From an uncultured Nitrospira sp. (GTDB lineage Bacteria; Nitrospirota; Nitrospiria; Nitrospirales; Nitrospiraceae), in contig CAMLHQ010000021.1 of assembly GCA_946479785.1 (NCBI GenBank), positions 1 to 46,861 of the forward strand: a DNA stretch of 46,861 nt, given 5' to 3'. This document shows positions 8,237-17,308 of the stretch, in pieces. Position 1 is the first letter of the stretch. Each line of letters opens with the position of its first letter. The translations under genes and the position numbers were made by a program. Below the pieces are notes generated by a model that was not told where the DNA came from, ran no database searches, and worked only from the letters and a program-made list of their open reading frames with translations.

Positions 8237-9784
8237 ATGACACGCATGATTAGAATTTTCGATACGACGTTGCGCGATGGGGAGCAGTCGCCGGGCGCCA
8301 GCATGAATGTGGAGGAAAAAGTCATGGTGGCGAAGCAACTGGCGCGGCTCGGAGTCGACATCATCGAAGCGGGCTTTGCGTTCAGCTCTCCGGGCGATTT
8401 CGAGGCGGTTCGGCGGATTGCACAAGAGGTCGAGGGACCGACGATCTGCAGCTTGGCACGCGCCCGTCCGGAGGACATCGACCGCGCCTGGGAAGCGTTG
8501 AAAGGCGCGCCGAGAGTCCGCATTCACACGTTCCTTTCGACCTCGGACATCCATTTGAAGCACCAATTTCGCATGACGCGCGAGGAGGCCAAGAAGCGGG
8601 CAATTGAGATGGTCCAGCGGGCGAGGGGCTATGTTGACGACGTGGAATTCTCGCCGATGGATGCCAGCCGGTCGGATCCAGCCTATCTGTATGAAGTGGT
8701 TGAGGCGGTGATTGGCGCCGGGGCCGGCACGGTGAACATTCCCGATACGGTGGGGTATGCGATTCCGCAGGAGTTCGGCAAGCTGATTAAGGGAATTCGT
8801 GAGCACGTGCCGAATAGTGCCAAGGCGGTGATCTCCGTGCATTGTCATAACGATTTAGGCTTGGCAGTGGCCAATAGTCTGGCGGCCGTCATGGAAGGCG
8901 CCGGCCAGGTCGAGTGTACGATCAACGGGATTGGCGAGCGGGCCGGCAATACGTCCTTGGAAGAGATTGTCATGGGATTGCGGACGCGTAAGGACCTCTA
9001 TCAAGCCGATACGAGGATCCACACCGAAGAAATTTCGAAGACGAGCCGGTTGGTCAGCAAGATCACCGGCATGGTCGTGCAGCCGAACAAGGCAATCGTA
9101 GGAGCCAACGCGTTTGCCCATACCTCCGGTATTCATCAGGACGGTTTGCTGAAGGACAAGACCACTTACGAGATCATGCGGCCCGAGTCGATCGGGTTGG
9201 TCGAAAGCAAGATGGTGATGGGTAAGCTCTCCGGACGGCATGCGTTCCGTCAACGGCTCGAGGAACTCGGATACAAGCTGACGGATGAGGAAGTGAACCA
9301 TGCCTTTGAGCGATTTAAAAAGCTCGCCGATCATAAGAAGGAGATCTATGAGGAGGATCTCGAAGTGATCGTGTCGGAAGAATTGGCCAAGATGGGCGAT
9401 CGCATCACGCTGAAGTCCTTCAACGTGAAGAGCGGGACGGATCAGGTTCCGACTGCCACGGTCGAGCTGGAAATCGATGGAAAATCCATGAGTCAGACGG
9501 GCACCGGAGATGGGCCGGTGGATGCCGTCTATCGGACCATCGCCGCGATCACGCAGACCAAAAGCAAGTTGCTCATGTACGTCGTGAAAGCGATTACTGG
9601 TGGGACCGATGCGCAGGGGGAAGTCTCTGTCCGTGTCCAGGAGGATGGGCGAACCGTGTCGGGCCATGGCGCCGATATGGATATCATCACGGCATCGGCG
9701 CGCGCCTATCTGAATGCATTGAACAAACTGGCATATCTGGCGGCGAAACAGGCGCAGGGAGAGCAGAAGGTGAACTTGATTTGA
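8237..9784 (+). CDS. leuA: 2-isopropylmalate synthase
   Basis: Condenses acetyl-CoA with 2-ketoisovalerate, the committed step of leucine synthesis. The 515-residue protein has a TIM barrel with [15 protein letters not shown] (residues 9-23, metal and substrate site), the metal ligands in [13 protein letters not shown], and NGIGERAGN. The C-terminal regulatory LeuA dimer domain (about 380-510) is present, so leucine feedback is expected. GAGGTGA precedes the start codon. Expression is controlled by the T-box leader at 7830-8084. It is followed at 66 bases by a cupin gene and then leuB; leuC and leuD are not in this window. Confidence 0.97.
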   Translation: MTRMIRIFDTTLRDGEQSPGASMNVEEKVMVAKQLARLGVDIIEAGFAFSSPGDFEAVRRIAQEVEGPTICSLARARPEDIDRAWEALKGAPRVRIHTFLSTSDIHLKHQFRMTREEAKKRAIEMVQRARGYVDDVEFSPMDASRSDPAYLYEVVEAVIGAGAGTVNIPDTVGYAIPQEFGKLIKGIREHVPNSAKAVISVHCHNDLGLAVANSLAAVMEGAGQVECTINGIGERAGNTSLEEIVMGLRTRKDLYQADTRIHTEEISKTSRLVSKITGMVVQPNKAIVGANAFAHTSGIHQDGLLKDKTTYEIMRPESIGLVESKMVMGKLSGRHAFRQRLEELGYKLTDEEVNHAFERFKKLADHKKEIYEEDLEVIVSEELAKMGDRITLKSFNVKSGTDQVPTATVELEIDGKSMSQTGTGDGPVDAVYRTIAAITQTKSKLLMYVVKAITGGTDAQGEVSVRVQEDGRTVSGHGADMDIITASARAYLNALNKLAYLAAKQAQGEQKVNLI

Positions 9785-9850
9785 GGAACCCTCCACGGTA
9801 CAGTGCCCTCTTCTTTTAGGCTGCACCGTTGTAGAAAAAGGGGCCTTCCT

Positions 9851-10213
9851 GTGTTCAAGGTCAGATCGTCCGATCGGCCGGAGTTTCTAGCCGGCGACCA
9901 TACGCGACTTCGCGAAGTCTTCCATCCAGCCAAGCATCCGCTGAAACTGGGTTACAGCCTGGCACACGGGACCTTAGGTCCCGGCCAGCGCTCGAAGTGG
10001 CACGTCCTCGATTCCTCCGAGGTGTATTATTTCATTGCCGGGAATGGGCGATTCATGGTCGATGATCAGGTGACGAGCGTGGAGGCCGGAACGACTTTGT
10101 ATGTGCCCCCTGGAGGAAAGCAGTCGTTGGAGAATACCGGAAGTCAGGACATCGAGTTTCTGTGTGTCGTGGATCCGGCTTGGAGAATAGAGGACGAGCG
10201 ACTATTGGAATGA
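9851..10213 (+). CDS. Small cupin-domain protein
   Basis: A 120-residue single-domain cupin (double-stranded beta-helix) with no recognised specific function. Cupin motif 1 is visible as GPGQRSKWHVLDSSEVYYFIAG, here in part as KWHVLDSSEVYYFIAG (about residues 45-60), and motif 2 as VPPGGKQSLEN (about 92-102). The usual His pair is reduced: motif 1 has a single His and motif 2 has Lys-Gln where many cupins have a His, so metal binding is uncertain. The GTG at 9851 is chosen over the GTG at 9803 because the extra 16 residues are basic and unlike the family; the ribosome site is weak either way. Its place between leuA and leuB suggests cotranscription, but a role in leucine synthesis is not shown. 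Confidence 0.75.
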   Translation: MFKVRSSDRPEFLAGDHTRLREVFHPAKHPLKLGYSLAHGTLGPGQRSKWHVLDSSEVYYFIAGNGRFMVDDQVTSVEAGTTLYVPPGGKQSLENTGSQDIEFLCVVDPAWRIEDERLLE

Positions 10214-10264
10214 CGGTCTGCTCCGCGTCGGGTTCCCGTTTGCTGGAGGGGAAGAGGAGGGGGA

Positions 10265-11338
10265 GTGAAGACAAAAATTGCGGTATTGGCTGGCGATGGT
10301 GTCGGGCGCGAAATTGTTCCCGAAGCGGTCAAGGTGCTGAAGGTTGTGGGCGAGAAGTTCGGGCACAGTTTCGAGTTTGCGGCCGGCGACATCGGCGGAC
10401 AAGCCATCGATAAAGTCGGGGTGCCGCTCCCGCAAGTTACATTGACCTTGGCCAAGCAAAGCGATGCCGTGCTTTTAGGAGCAGTCGGAGGACCCAAGTG
10501 GGAAGGGCTCGACTATAGCCTCAGGCCCGAACGGGCGTTGCTCGGAATTCGTGAAGCCCTCGGCCTCTATGCGAATTTGCGGCCCGCCAAGTTGTACCCA
10601 AACTTGGTGGATGCCTCGACGTTGAAAAGAGAGATTGTGGAAGGCATCGATATCCTGGTCGTGCGCGAACTGACGGGCGGCATCTATTTTGGAAAGCCAA
10701 AGGGCATCGAGAAGTTACCGAACGGGGGCGAGCGAGGGTTCAATACCGAAGTGTATACGACCGAGGAAATTCGCCGAATCGCCAAAGTCGCCTTCGAAGC
10801 CGCGCGCAAGCGACGGAAGAAAGTCACTTCGGTCGACAAGGCCAATGTGTTGGAGTCTTCCGAACTGTGGCGACGTGTCGTGATCGAGGTCCAGAAAAAC
10901 TATCCCGATGTGGGACTGAGCCATATGTACGTCGACAATGCGGCGATGCAATTGGTCCGGAATCCCCGGCAGTTCGACGTCATGCTCTGCAACAACATGT
11001 TCGGCGATATTCTCAGTGATGAAGCGGCAATGTTGACCGGCTCGATCGGAATGTTGCCGTCGGCCAGTGTGGGAGCTCAAGTCGGCTTGTTCGAGCCGAT
11101 CCATGGAAGCGCACCGGACATCGCCGGGAAGAACATTGCCAACCCGATTGCCACAATCGCCTCCGCCGCGATGATGCTGTCTTACGCGTTCAAGCTGGAT
11201 AAGGAGGCGGAACTGATCGAGCAGGCGATCGTGAAGACGTTGGATCTCGGTTACCGTACGAAGGACATTCAGAGCCCCGGCACCCGTGTCGTAGGAACGA
11301 CGGATATGGGCGATGCCATCGTGCGAAATCTCAATTAA
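10265..11338 (+). CDS. leuB: 3-isopropylmalate dehydrogenase
   Basis: Oxidatively decarboxylates 3-isopropylmalate using NAD, the third step of leucine synthesis. The 357-residue protein has [16 protein letters not shown] at the N-terminus, the substrate region [15 protein letters not shown] (about 135-149), the metal ligands in [18 protein letters not shown], and the NAD-binding [18 protein letters not shown]. The choice between leuB and isocitrate or tartrate dehydrogenase is supported by ELTGGIYFG and by the leuA neighbour. The start is a GTG behind the purine-rich GAAGAGGAGGGG. A 26-base overlapping open frame at its end is not used by the next gene. Confidence 0.97.
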   Translation: MKTKIAVLAGDGVGREIVPEAVKVLKVVGEKFGHSFEFAAGDIGGQAIDKVGVPLPQVTLTLAKQSDAVLLGAVGGPKWEGLDYSLRPERALLGIREALGLYANLRPAKLYPNLVDASTLKREIVEGIDILVVRELTGGIYFGKPKGIEKLPNGGERGFNTEVYTTEEIRRIAKVAFEAARKRRKKVTSVDKANVLESSELWRRVVIEVQKNYPDVGLSHMYVDNAAMQLVRNPRQFDVMLCNNMFGDILSDEAAMLTGSIGMLPSASVGAQVGLFEPIHGSAPDIAGKNIANPIATIASAAMMLSYAFKLDKEAELIEQAIVKTLDLGYRTKDIQSPGTRVVGTTDMGDAIVRNLN

Positions 11339-11354
11339 ATCAATCTGCAGACAG

Positions 11355-12557
11355 ATGAACATCGAAACACCTGTTGGGACTATCAGAACCGTAGCCGGCA
11401 ACGGTGAACCCGGTCTGTCCGGCGATGGAGAGGCCGCAGTGAACGCGTGCCTGAATGAACCGAAAGGCCTGACCTTCGACGGAGAGGGAAATCTCCTTAT
11501 CGCCGATTCGGAAAATCATGTCGTGCGAAAAGTGGATCGAGTGAACGGCACGATTATGGCGGTGGCGGGCTGTTCCGGACCGCTGAACCTGCGACTTGAG
11601 ACGGTAAAGTCGGATGTCGGGGCCACCTCCTGCGAGGATCCATTCAGCGGGGGAGATTCTTCGGGAGAGGGAGCCTTTGCACAGCAGGCAGATCTGAGCG
11701 GGACCGTGCGCTACATCGTGAATGGAGCCGGCGTCACCAAGCGGTTCGGCGGCGACGGGGGGCCGGCGCTGCGCGCGCTGTTGAATTTTCCAACGGCCGT
11801 GGCCGTGGATGGCGAAGGACATCTATACATTGCCGACACAATGAATCATCGAATCCGCCGCGTGGAATCAGGAACGGGGCGGATGTCGACGATTGCCGGT
11901 ATTGGGCAGCCTCGCTTCGGCGGAGACGGTGGGCCGGCTACAGCCGCTTGGCTCAACGAACCCGCTGCATTGGCCGTACGTGAAGCTCGGTTGTATATTG
12001 CCGACCAAAGCAACAATCGCGTGCGAGCCATCGATTTAATCTCGGGAATCATCAGCACTTTCGCCGGCACCGGATCGGCGGCATATAATGGAGATGGGAT
12101 ACAAGCCACGGAAGCATCGCTCGCTGGCCCCAGCGGGTTGGCGATCGGGAGGGACGGCACTGTATACATCGCCGACACCTTTAATGGGCGTGTTCGAGCA
12201 GTTGACCCAACGTCAGGAATTATCAGAACCGTGGTCGGGGATGGTGGCGAGTACCGGTACCAAGGCGCCATGGAAGCACCCTCGACCAGCCTGTCGAGGC
12301 CGTCTGGCATTGCGGTCGATCCGGAAGATAATCTCTTTATCACTGATTCAGACAATCATTTGGTGAGACGATGGGACTCGGCTACCGGCCGGCTTGATCG
12401 GCTGGCTGGAGTCGGCGTGGCCAATTACGGCGGAGACGGAGGAATGTCGTTGGATGCCAGCCTCAGTTATCCTTTTGGCATCGCCATCGGCAGGAAGGGG
12501 CATCTTCTGATCGCCGATACGTTCAACCATCGTATCCGAGAAATCGTGCTGCCATAG
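11355..12557 (+). CDS. NHL-repeat beta-propeller protein
   Basis: A 400-residue protein built of six NHL repeats. The repeat cores are LLIADSENHVVRKVD, LYIADTMNHRIRRVE, LYIADQSNNRVRAID, VYIADTFNGRVRAVD, LFITDSDNHLVRRWD and LLIADTFNHRIREI. Each is preceded by a GxGDGGxAxxAxLxxP-type linker, so a six-bladed propeller is likely. About 65 extra residues with a Cys pair sit between blades one and two. No signal peptide or membrane segment is visible from the ATG at 11355, which points to the cytoplasm; the upstream in-frame ATG at 11313 lies inside leuB. Substrate and partners are unknown. It sits 16 bases after leuB and 9 bases before asd, so it is probably cotranscribed with them. Confidence 0.85.
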   Translation: MNIETPVGTIRTVAGNGEPGLSGDGEAAVNACLNEPKGLTFDGEGNLLIADSENHVVRKVDRVNGTIMAVAGCSGPLNLRLETVKSDVGATSCEDPFSGGDSSGEGAFAQQADLSGTVRYIVNGAGVTKRFGGDGGPALRALLNFPTAVAVDGEGHLYIADTMNHRIRRVESGTGRMSTIAGIGQPRFGGDGGPATAAWLNEPAALAVREARLYIADQSNNRVRAIDLISGIISTFAGTGSAAYNGDGIQATEASLAGPSGLAIGRDGTVYIADTFNGRVRAVDPTSGIIRTVVGDGGEYRYQGAMEAPSTSLSRPSGIAVDPEDNLFITDSDNHLVRRWDSATGRLDRLAGVGVANYGGDGGMSLDASLSYPFGIAIGRKGHLLIADTFNHRIREIVLP

Positions 12558-12566
12558 ACGACTGCT

Positions 12567-13589
12567 ATGCTGAAGAAAAAATCTTCATATGTCATGGCCA
12601 TCCTGGGCGCAACGGGCGCCGTGGGAAAAGAGACGCTCGAGATCCTGGAAGAGCGTAAGTTTCCATTGTCCTCGCTGCGGTTGTTCGCCTCGAAGCGTTC
12701 GGCTGGCGAAGTCATGACCTGCCAGGAGAAGGAATGGAAGGTCGAAGAGCTGACACCGGAATCTTCCTTCGCCGGCGTGGACTTTGCCCTGATCTCCGCC
12801 ACCGACGCCATCAGCCGCGATTATGGCCAACGGCTTGGAGCGGCCGGTGTCGTGGTGATCGACGACAGCGGGGTGTTTCGTATGGACTCGGACGTGCCGT
12901 TAGTCGTTCCGGAAGTGAACGCCCACGCGCTTCGCACGATGCCGCGCGGCATTGTGTCGATCCCCAACTGCACGACGACCCCATTGGTAATGGCCCTCAA
13001 GCCTTTGCAAGACGCGGCCGGAGTGAAACGCGTCGTGGTCACGACCTTTCAATCGGTCTCGGGGACCGGGGCGGCCGCGATGGATGAACTTATGACCCAA
13101 ACGAAAGATCTGATGGCATTTCGCGATGTGAAGAGTGAAGTCTATCCCTACCAGATCGCGTTCAATTTGTTGCCCCATATCGGCACCTTTAACGATGGGG
13201 GAGACTGTTCCGAAGAAGTGAAGATCGCCAAAGAGACAAGGAAGATTCTTGAATCGCCCTTGCTCCGCGTCACCGCAACGACGGTCCGTGTGCCGGTATT
13301 GCGCTGCCATTCCGAGGCGATCAACGTCGAATTGGAACGTCCGCTGAAGCCGAACGAAGCCCGCGCGGCTTTGGCCGCTATGCCGGGCGTGATCGTGTAC
13401 GATGATCCGAGCAAGAAACTCTACCCCATGCCGTTGGATGCGACGGGAAAAGATGAAGTGTACATTGGACGGATTAGAGAAGATGAGTCGATTATAAACG
13501 GTCTGAACCTGTGGGTCGTATCCGATAATCTCCGTAAAGGGGCCGCGCTCAACGCTGTGCAGATCGCGGAATGTCTGGTGAAAGGCTGA
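12567..13589 (+). CDS. asd: Aspartate-semialdehyde dehydrogenase
   Basis: Reduces aspartyl phosphate to aspartate semialdehyde with NADPH, the branch-point step to lysine/diaminopimelate, methionine and threonine. The 340-residue protein has the nucleotide-binding loop LGATGAVGKETLEIL (residues 13-27), the catalytic Cys135 in SIPNCTTTPLVMAL, and the substrate-binding Arg/His region around PVLRCHSEAINVELE. The short form without insertions matches the type in Bacillus, Aquifex and many environmental phyla. The first few residues, MLKKKSSYVM, leave an alternative start at the second Met. The stop codon overlaps the start of the next gene. Confidence 0.96.
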   Translation: MLKKKSSYVMAILGATGAVGKETLEILEERKFPLSSLRLFASKRSAGEVMTCQEKEWKVEELTPESSFAGVDFALISATDAISRDYGQRLGAAGVVVIDDSGVFRMDSDVPLVVPEVNAHALRTMPRGIVSIPNCTTTPLVMALKPLQDAAGVKRVVVTTFQSVSGTGAAAMDELMTQTKDLMAFRDVKSEVYPYQIAFNLLPHIGTFNDGGDCSEEVKIAKETRKILESPLLRVTATTVRVPVLRCHSEAINVELERPLKPNEARAALAAMPGVIVYDDPSKKLYPMPLDATGKDEVYIGRIREDESIINGLNLWVVSDNLRKGAALNAVQIAECLVKG

Positions 13590-13843
13590 TGACCGAGTGG
13601 GGAATCCTGGGGAAGCTCTTCATTGGAATTGGCTCGATTATCGCGGTGTTGGGAGTTCTGCTCCTCATGGCAGATCGCATGTCGGGCATCAGCAATATGC
13701 TCGGTTGGTTCGGTAAGCTGCCGGGCGACATCTCTATTAAACGCGACAATTTCAGCCTATACTTTCCCCTCGCGACCAGCATACTCCTCAGTGTCATCCT
13801 CAGTCTGGTATTCTATCTACTAGTATGGATCTTTCGCCGTTGA
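13589..13843 (+). CDS. DUF2905 small membrane protein
   Basis: An 84-residue protein with two membrane segments (about residues 7-27 and 55-80) separated by a short conserved loop, GWFGKLPGDISIKRDNFSLY. This loop is the signature of the DUF2905 family, whose function is unknown. The ATG shares one base with the asd stop codon (TGATG), so translation is probably coupled; a longer frame from 13571 would lie inside asd. DUF2905 genes are often found beside spoIID and queA or ruvB genes, and that is the case here. It overlaps the SpoIID gene by 19 bases. Confidence 0.82.
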   Translation: MTEWGILGKLFIGIGSIIAVLGVLLLMADRMSGISNMLGWFGKLPGDISIKRDNFSLYFPLATSILLSVILSLVFYLLVWIFRR

Positions 13844-15054
13844 ACCCAGTCCTCTGTCGATTCGGCCTCTACATGGCGGTCTGGCTATCTCTCGTCATTG
13901 TGCCGGCTTCGGTGGAGGCAGCCCAGTCGATCCGCGTCCTGCTTTCTGCGGATGTGCATAAACTGGACGTGCAAGTCGACGGTTCCGTGTGGCTGACGGA
14001 CTCGAGCCGTCAGGGGCGCGCCATTCGATCGAACGCACGCATTATCCCTTATGGCAAAGGCTTCTTGGTAAACGGCGTCCGGGCGGCTCACGAGCGACTG
14101 ACAATGCAGGCCGGTGAACAGGGGCTCATCTTGATGCTGGCCAAACCGAACGGACAGGTACAGGGAGGCTCCAGGCCGGCAAACGATCAACGGGTGGCCG
14201 TGCCGGTGAGCGGGCTGGTGCATGTGTTGCGAAAAGGCAAAGGTTTCCTGGTCATCAATCAGGTGGACTTGGAAGAGTACGTCAAAGGGGTGGTGCCGGC
14301 GGAAGTCAATTCAGCCTGGCATCCGGAGATGCTCAAAGCACAAGCGGTCGCGGCGCGCACCTACGCACTGTATCAGCAAATGTTGAGTGCGGCGCGAGAG
14401 TACGATGTGGCGGCAACGGTACAGGATCAAGTGTACAAGGGCAAGAACGGGATCGACGCGGCGGTGTTGCGCGCGGTCGATGAGACTCGCGGGTTGGTAT
14501 TGACGTACCAGAATGCGCCGATCTATGCGGCTTTCTCGTCCACGGCGGCGGGACTCACGGAAGACGCGGTGAACGTCTGGTCGAAAGAGTATCCCTATCT
14601 CAAGGGCGTGGAATGTCCGTTTGACCTGGAGTCGCCCTACTATCAATGGAAGGCGTCGTTTCGGCTGGACAAGTTGGAGCAGAATCTGCGCCAGCAGGGA
14701 TTTGCGGTGGGAAGCATCGCCTCAATGGAGCCGCTGGCCTTCAGTCGCGGCGGTCGTGTGGCGAAACTGCGGGTGGTGCATTCCGACGGAGAGCTGATCT
14801 TGCGCGGGGAGGATTTGCGCAAAGCGGTCGGGTATTCCATCATTCCCAGTACGCAATTCACGATCGATTCGGTCGGCCAAGAGATCGTGCTGTCCGGCTA
14901 TGGAGCCGGCCATGCCGTAGGCATGTGCCAATGGGGCGCAAAGGAGCTGGCCGAATTGGGCTATCCCTTCTCGACGATTCTGTCGTACTATTATCCCGGC
15001 ACTGACCTTCAAGACATGTCGCTTACCAGGCAGCCTGTGCCTCCAACCTCCTGA
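13825..15054 (+). CDS. SpoIID/LytB-domain protein (peptidoglycan-acting)
   Basis: A 409-residue exported protein with a SpoIID domain, a lytic transglycosylase fold that cuts glycan strands lacking stem peptides. A signal peptide is visible (hydrophobic stretch MAVWLSLVIVPASVEA, ending near residue 32). The core has VDLEEYVKGVVPAEV followed by LKAQAVAARTYAL (about 150-180), and near the C-terminus GYGAGHAVGMCQWGA with LSYYYPGTDL. It is not evidence of sporulation: LytB/SpoIID proteins occur in many non-sporulating Gram-negatives. The start at 13825 overlaps DUF2905; ATG 13873 is an alternative that would give a shorter signal peptide. It is followed by repeat copy C. Confidence 0.9.
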   Translation: MDLSPLNPVLCRFGLYMAVWLSLVIVPASVEAAQSIRVLLSADVHKLDVQVDGSVWLTDSSRQGRAIRSNARIIPYGKGFLVNGVRAAHERLTMQAGEQGLILMLAKPNGQVQGGSRPANDQRVAVPVSGLVHVLRKGKGFLVINQVDLEEYVKGVVPAEVNSAWHPEMLKAQAVAARTYALYQQMLSAAREYDVAATVQDQVYKGKNGIDAAVLRAVDETRGLVLTYQNAPIYAAFSSTAAGLTEDAVNVWSKEYPYLKGVECPFDLESPYYQWKASFRLDKLEQNLRQQGFAVGSIASMEPLAFSRGGRVAKLRVVHSDGELILRGEDLRKAVGYSIIPSTQFTIDSVGQEIVLSGYGAGHAVGMCQWGAKELAELGYPFSTILSYYYPGTDLQDMSLTRQPVPPTS

Positions 15055-15057
15055 CAA

Positions 15058-15222
15058 GGATGCTGAAAAAGACCGCCAGCTTCGTTCTCGCCTCGCTCAA
15101 ACCCTCAAGGTACAGGACAACGTACGCTTCGGGCTCTCGCTCGCGGCGGCCTTGCCTGCGGAAGGGTGCGTCTTGGCGTACCGGGGCTGGGCGAGTGGGA
15201 AGAGCGGCCTTTTTGAGCATCC
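15058..15222 (+). repeat. Interspersed palindromic repeat, copy C
   Basis: It begins four bases after the spoIID stop codon. The terminal inverted repeats are GGATGCTGAAAAAGACCGC (left) and GCGGCCTTTTTGAGCATCC (right). The interior repeats GGTAC...CGTAC and CTCGCTC...TCGCTCGC, and GCGGCCTTGC is shared with copies A and B. It carries about 45 extra bases (about 15157-15203) compared with copy B. The right arm ends in TTTTTGAGCATCC, so the transcript could fold into a long hairpin and might act as a terminator between spoIID and queA. Confidence 0.72.
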
Positions 15223-15304
15223 TTCAAAGTCTTTGTTGTGTTTTCTCGCCACTACAGATCTCAGATGTCGTTCCGGTTTTAGAGAGTTCTTTGCCAACTT
15301 AGTC

Positions 15305-16336
15305 ATGCAGTTGACAGAGTTCAACTTTCCCTTCGATGCTTCGCTCATTGCCACCGAACCCGTGCTTCCCCGTGAGCAGGCCAGGCTTCTGGTCCTCACA
15401 CCGTCGGATCGATCGCTGGCTCATTATCGGATCGCCGATCTTCCGGATCTGTTAGCGCCTGGCGATCTGCTCATTGTGAACGAGACAAAAGTTCGGGCAG
15501 CTCGCGTGATGGGGCGGAAACGGCCGTCGGGGAAGTTCGTCGAGATCCTTTTTGTCAAACCGGTGGCCGAGCGCAATTGGGAAGTGTTGATGAAGGGGAC
15601 GTGGCGTGTCGGGACGATGATTGATGTCGATGGCGAATCCAACCTCACCGTCCTTTCACGGGAAGCCGGTCGAACGGTGGTGCGCATCGAAGGAACAGTG
15701 CCGATTCCAGATTTTTTTCAACGGTATGGCCGCATGCCCTTGCCTCCGTACATCAAGCGGCTTCCGACCGACCAAGATCGGGACTGGTATCAAACGGCGT
15801 TCGCGAAAAACGAAGGCGCAATCGCCGCGCCAACCGCGGGGCTGCATTTTTCCCCGGCTTTGCTGACTCGATTAACGGACCGAAAAATCGAGCTGGCGAA
15901 GGTTACCTTGCACGTCGGCGTCGGGACATTCAAACCGGTGACAGCGGATCGCATCGAAGACCATCAGATGGGGGCCGAATGGGTAGATATCGGAGCCGAG
16001 ACCGTGCGCACAATCGAACGCACGAAGCAGGCCGGAGGGAAGATCGTGGCGGTCGGGACAACCGTGGTGCGTGCGCTGGAATCGGCTGCTCGTGAGCCAG
16101 GAGAGCTGCGACCCTATCAAGGCGAAACCAGCCTCTTTATTACACCAGGGTTCGATTTTCGCGTCGTGGATGCGCTCGTGACGAATTTCCACCTGCCGCA
16201 AACGACATTGTTGATGCTTGTGTCGGCCTTCGCGGGTGTCGAATTTCTAAGAGAGGCCTATAAAGAAGCGGTGCGTGAGCGGTATCGGTTCTATAGCTAT
16301 GGAGATGCGATGCTGATCACGAGTCGCAAACGGTGA
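15305..16336 (+). CDS. queA: tRNA S-adenosylmethionine ribosyltransferase-isomerase
   Basis: Transfers and isomerises the ribosyl group of S-adenosylmethionine onto preQ1 in tRNA, making epoxyqueuosine at the wobble position. The 343-residue length is typical. Family blocks are LIVNETKVRAARVMGRK, TAGLHFSPALL, LHVGVGTFKPV, VGTTVVRALESAA and NFHLPQTTLLMLVSAFAG. The ATG at 15305 gives the canonical N-terminus LTEFNFPFDASLIATEP; the frame open from 15152 runs back into the repeat element and is not likely translated. No strong ribosome site is visible. It lies 250 bases after spoIID, across repeat copy C. Confidence 0.96.
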   Translation: MQLTEFNFPFDASLIATEPVLPREQARLLVLTPSDRSLAHYRIADLPDLLAPGDLLIVNETKVRAARVMGRKRPSGKFVEILFVKPVAERNWEVLMKGTWRVGTMIDVDGESNLTVLSREAGRTVVRIEGTVPIPDFFQRYGRMPLPPYIKRLPTDQDRDWYQTAFAKNEGAIAAPTAGLHFSPALLTRLTDRKIELAKVTLHVGVGTFKPVTADRIEDHQMGAEWVDIGAETVRTIERTKQAGGKIVAVGTTVVRALESAAREPGELRPYQGETSLFITPGFDFRVVDALVTNFHLPQTTLLMLVSAFAGVEFLREAYKEAVRERYRFYSYGDAMLITSRKR

Positions 16337-16419
16337 CATGTGACTACCACAGCATGGGTCGACAGTGATTGGTCATGAGACGTGACTGGTATTCCTATTT
16401 GGGGATGAACGACCTGCTA

Positions 16420-17118
16420 TCAGAGCAGTTCCCGGCGAATGGTGATCGGGAGAGTGGCCTTGAGAGATTGGGTATAGGCCATCAGCGCACGCTGTTGTTT
16501 TTGGAACAGCACATCTTGAATAGCTCGATCTTTTGCGGCAGCGGCTTTCGCCGGATCGGAGTCCGGCTGTCTGAGCGTCAGGGCCTGGGCTTCGGCGAGT
16601 TCGGCCGGCGTCAACGTGATGGCGTCGCTCACCATGATGCGCGCTCTGGCGCTGAGGAGTTCTTTCGCCTGCACCGACTCGAACATCGACGGCGTTAAGT
16701 GGTTAGCGGCCAACAACCGTTGATAGTGTTCCGGATCGAAGGTGCCGTTCTTCTGGAATTCGGGAATCTGCATGATCGAGTCTCGTAAATCCTCGTCTGC
16801 GATTGTGAGGCCCAAGTTCTTGGCCGCGATGAGCCATACGCGGTTGTCCACCAGTTGTTCGACGACATATTGCTTGATCGTTTCGTCCTTGAAGTCTCCA
16901 GGCACTTTGTCTTTGTAGAAGCGGTAGGTGTTTTCGTACGCACGCTTGAATTCATCCTGTGAAATCGAGAGATCGCCGACAGTTGCGACCACTGTGCCGG
17001 AGTGTTCGCCGAATCCCCACCAGCCCATCCCGACGATAAAGCTGATGGCGATGAAGCCCATCGTGATCGCAAGAAACCAGGGATATTTTTCGTTGGCGAA
17101 CCGCAACACTTTGATCAT
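16420..17118 (-). CDS. Membrane-anchored SurA/PpiD-like chaperone without PPIase domain
   Basis: A 232-residue protein with one N-terminal membrane segment (about residues 14-36, AITMGFIAISFIVGMGWWGF). It is followed by a periplasmic SurA-N-type chaperone region: VATVGDLSISQDEFKRAYEN, then long helices to about residue 170. This is the front half of PpiD. The parvulin domain that normally follows is missing: after TLTPAELAEAQALTLRQP the protein ends in about 50 helix-rich residues. It probably helps fold or hold exported proteins at the inner membrane. The ATG at 17116-17118 is chosen because it gives the typical short cytoplasmic tail; the frame extends 30 codons further without family resemblance. 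It converges with queA. Confidence 0.75.
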   Translation of the reverse strand: MIKVLRFANEKYPWFLAITMGFIAISFIVGMGWWGFGEHSGTVVATVGDLSISQDEFKRAYENTYRFYKDKVPGDFKDETIKQYVVEQLVDNRVWLIAAKNLGLTIADEDLRDSIMQIPEFQKNGTFDPEHYQRLLAANHLTPSMFESVQAKELLSARARIMVSDAITLTPAELAEAQALTLRQPDSDPAKAAAAKDRAIQDVLFQKQQRALMAYTQSLKATLPITIRRELL

Positions 17119-17254
17119 AGATTGATGTCCTCGTGCATTGGTGAAACGGCGCGGATTGTACCCAGAGCTGCGGGCCAAAGGCAAGATCGGAACAAGCATA
17201 GCGGCCACTCGTCGAAGACTCCTTCATCCCAATAGTCGAAGAATGGTGATTCGT

Positions 17255-17283
17255 TTGTGCTAGGTCCTCGAATTTGTTATACT
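17255..17283 (+). promoter_or_regulatory. Promoter of the RDD gene and possibly the mre operon
   Basis: TTGTGC (17255-17260), 17 bases and TATACT (17278-17283). It lies 25 bases before the TTG start codon of the RDD protein. No better promoter was seen before mreB, so it could also feed mreBCD-mrdA-rodA. Confidence 0.55.
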
Positions 17284-17308
17284 TTGCCACTAATTACAAG
17301 GAGATCCC

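Noticed and set aside
13825..15054. SpoIID protein as a sign of endospore formation
   Set aside because: No other sporulation gene is present and SpoIID/LytB proteins are widespread in non-sporulating bacteria.
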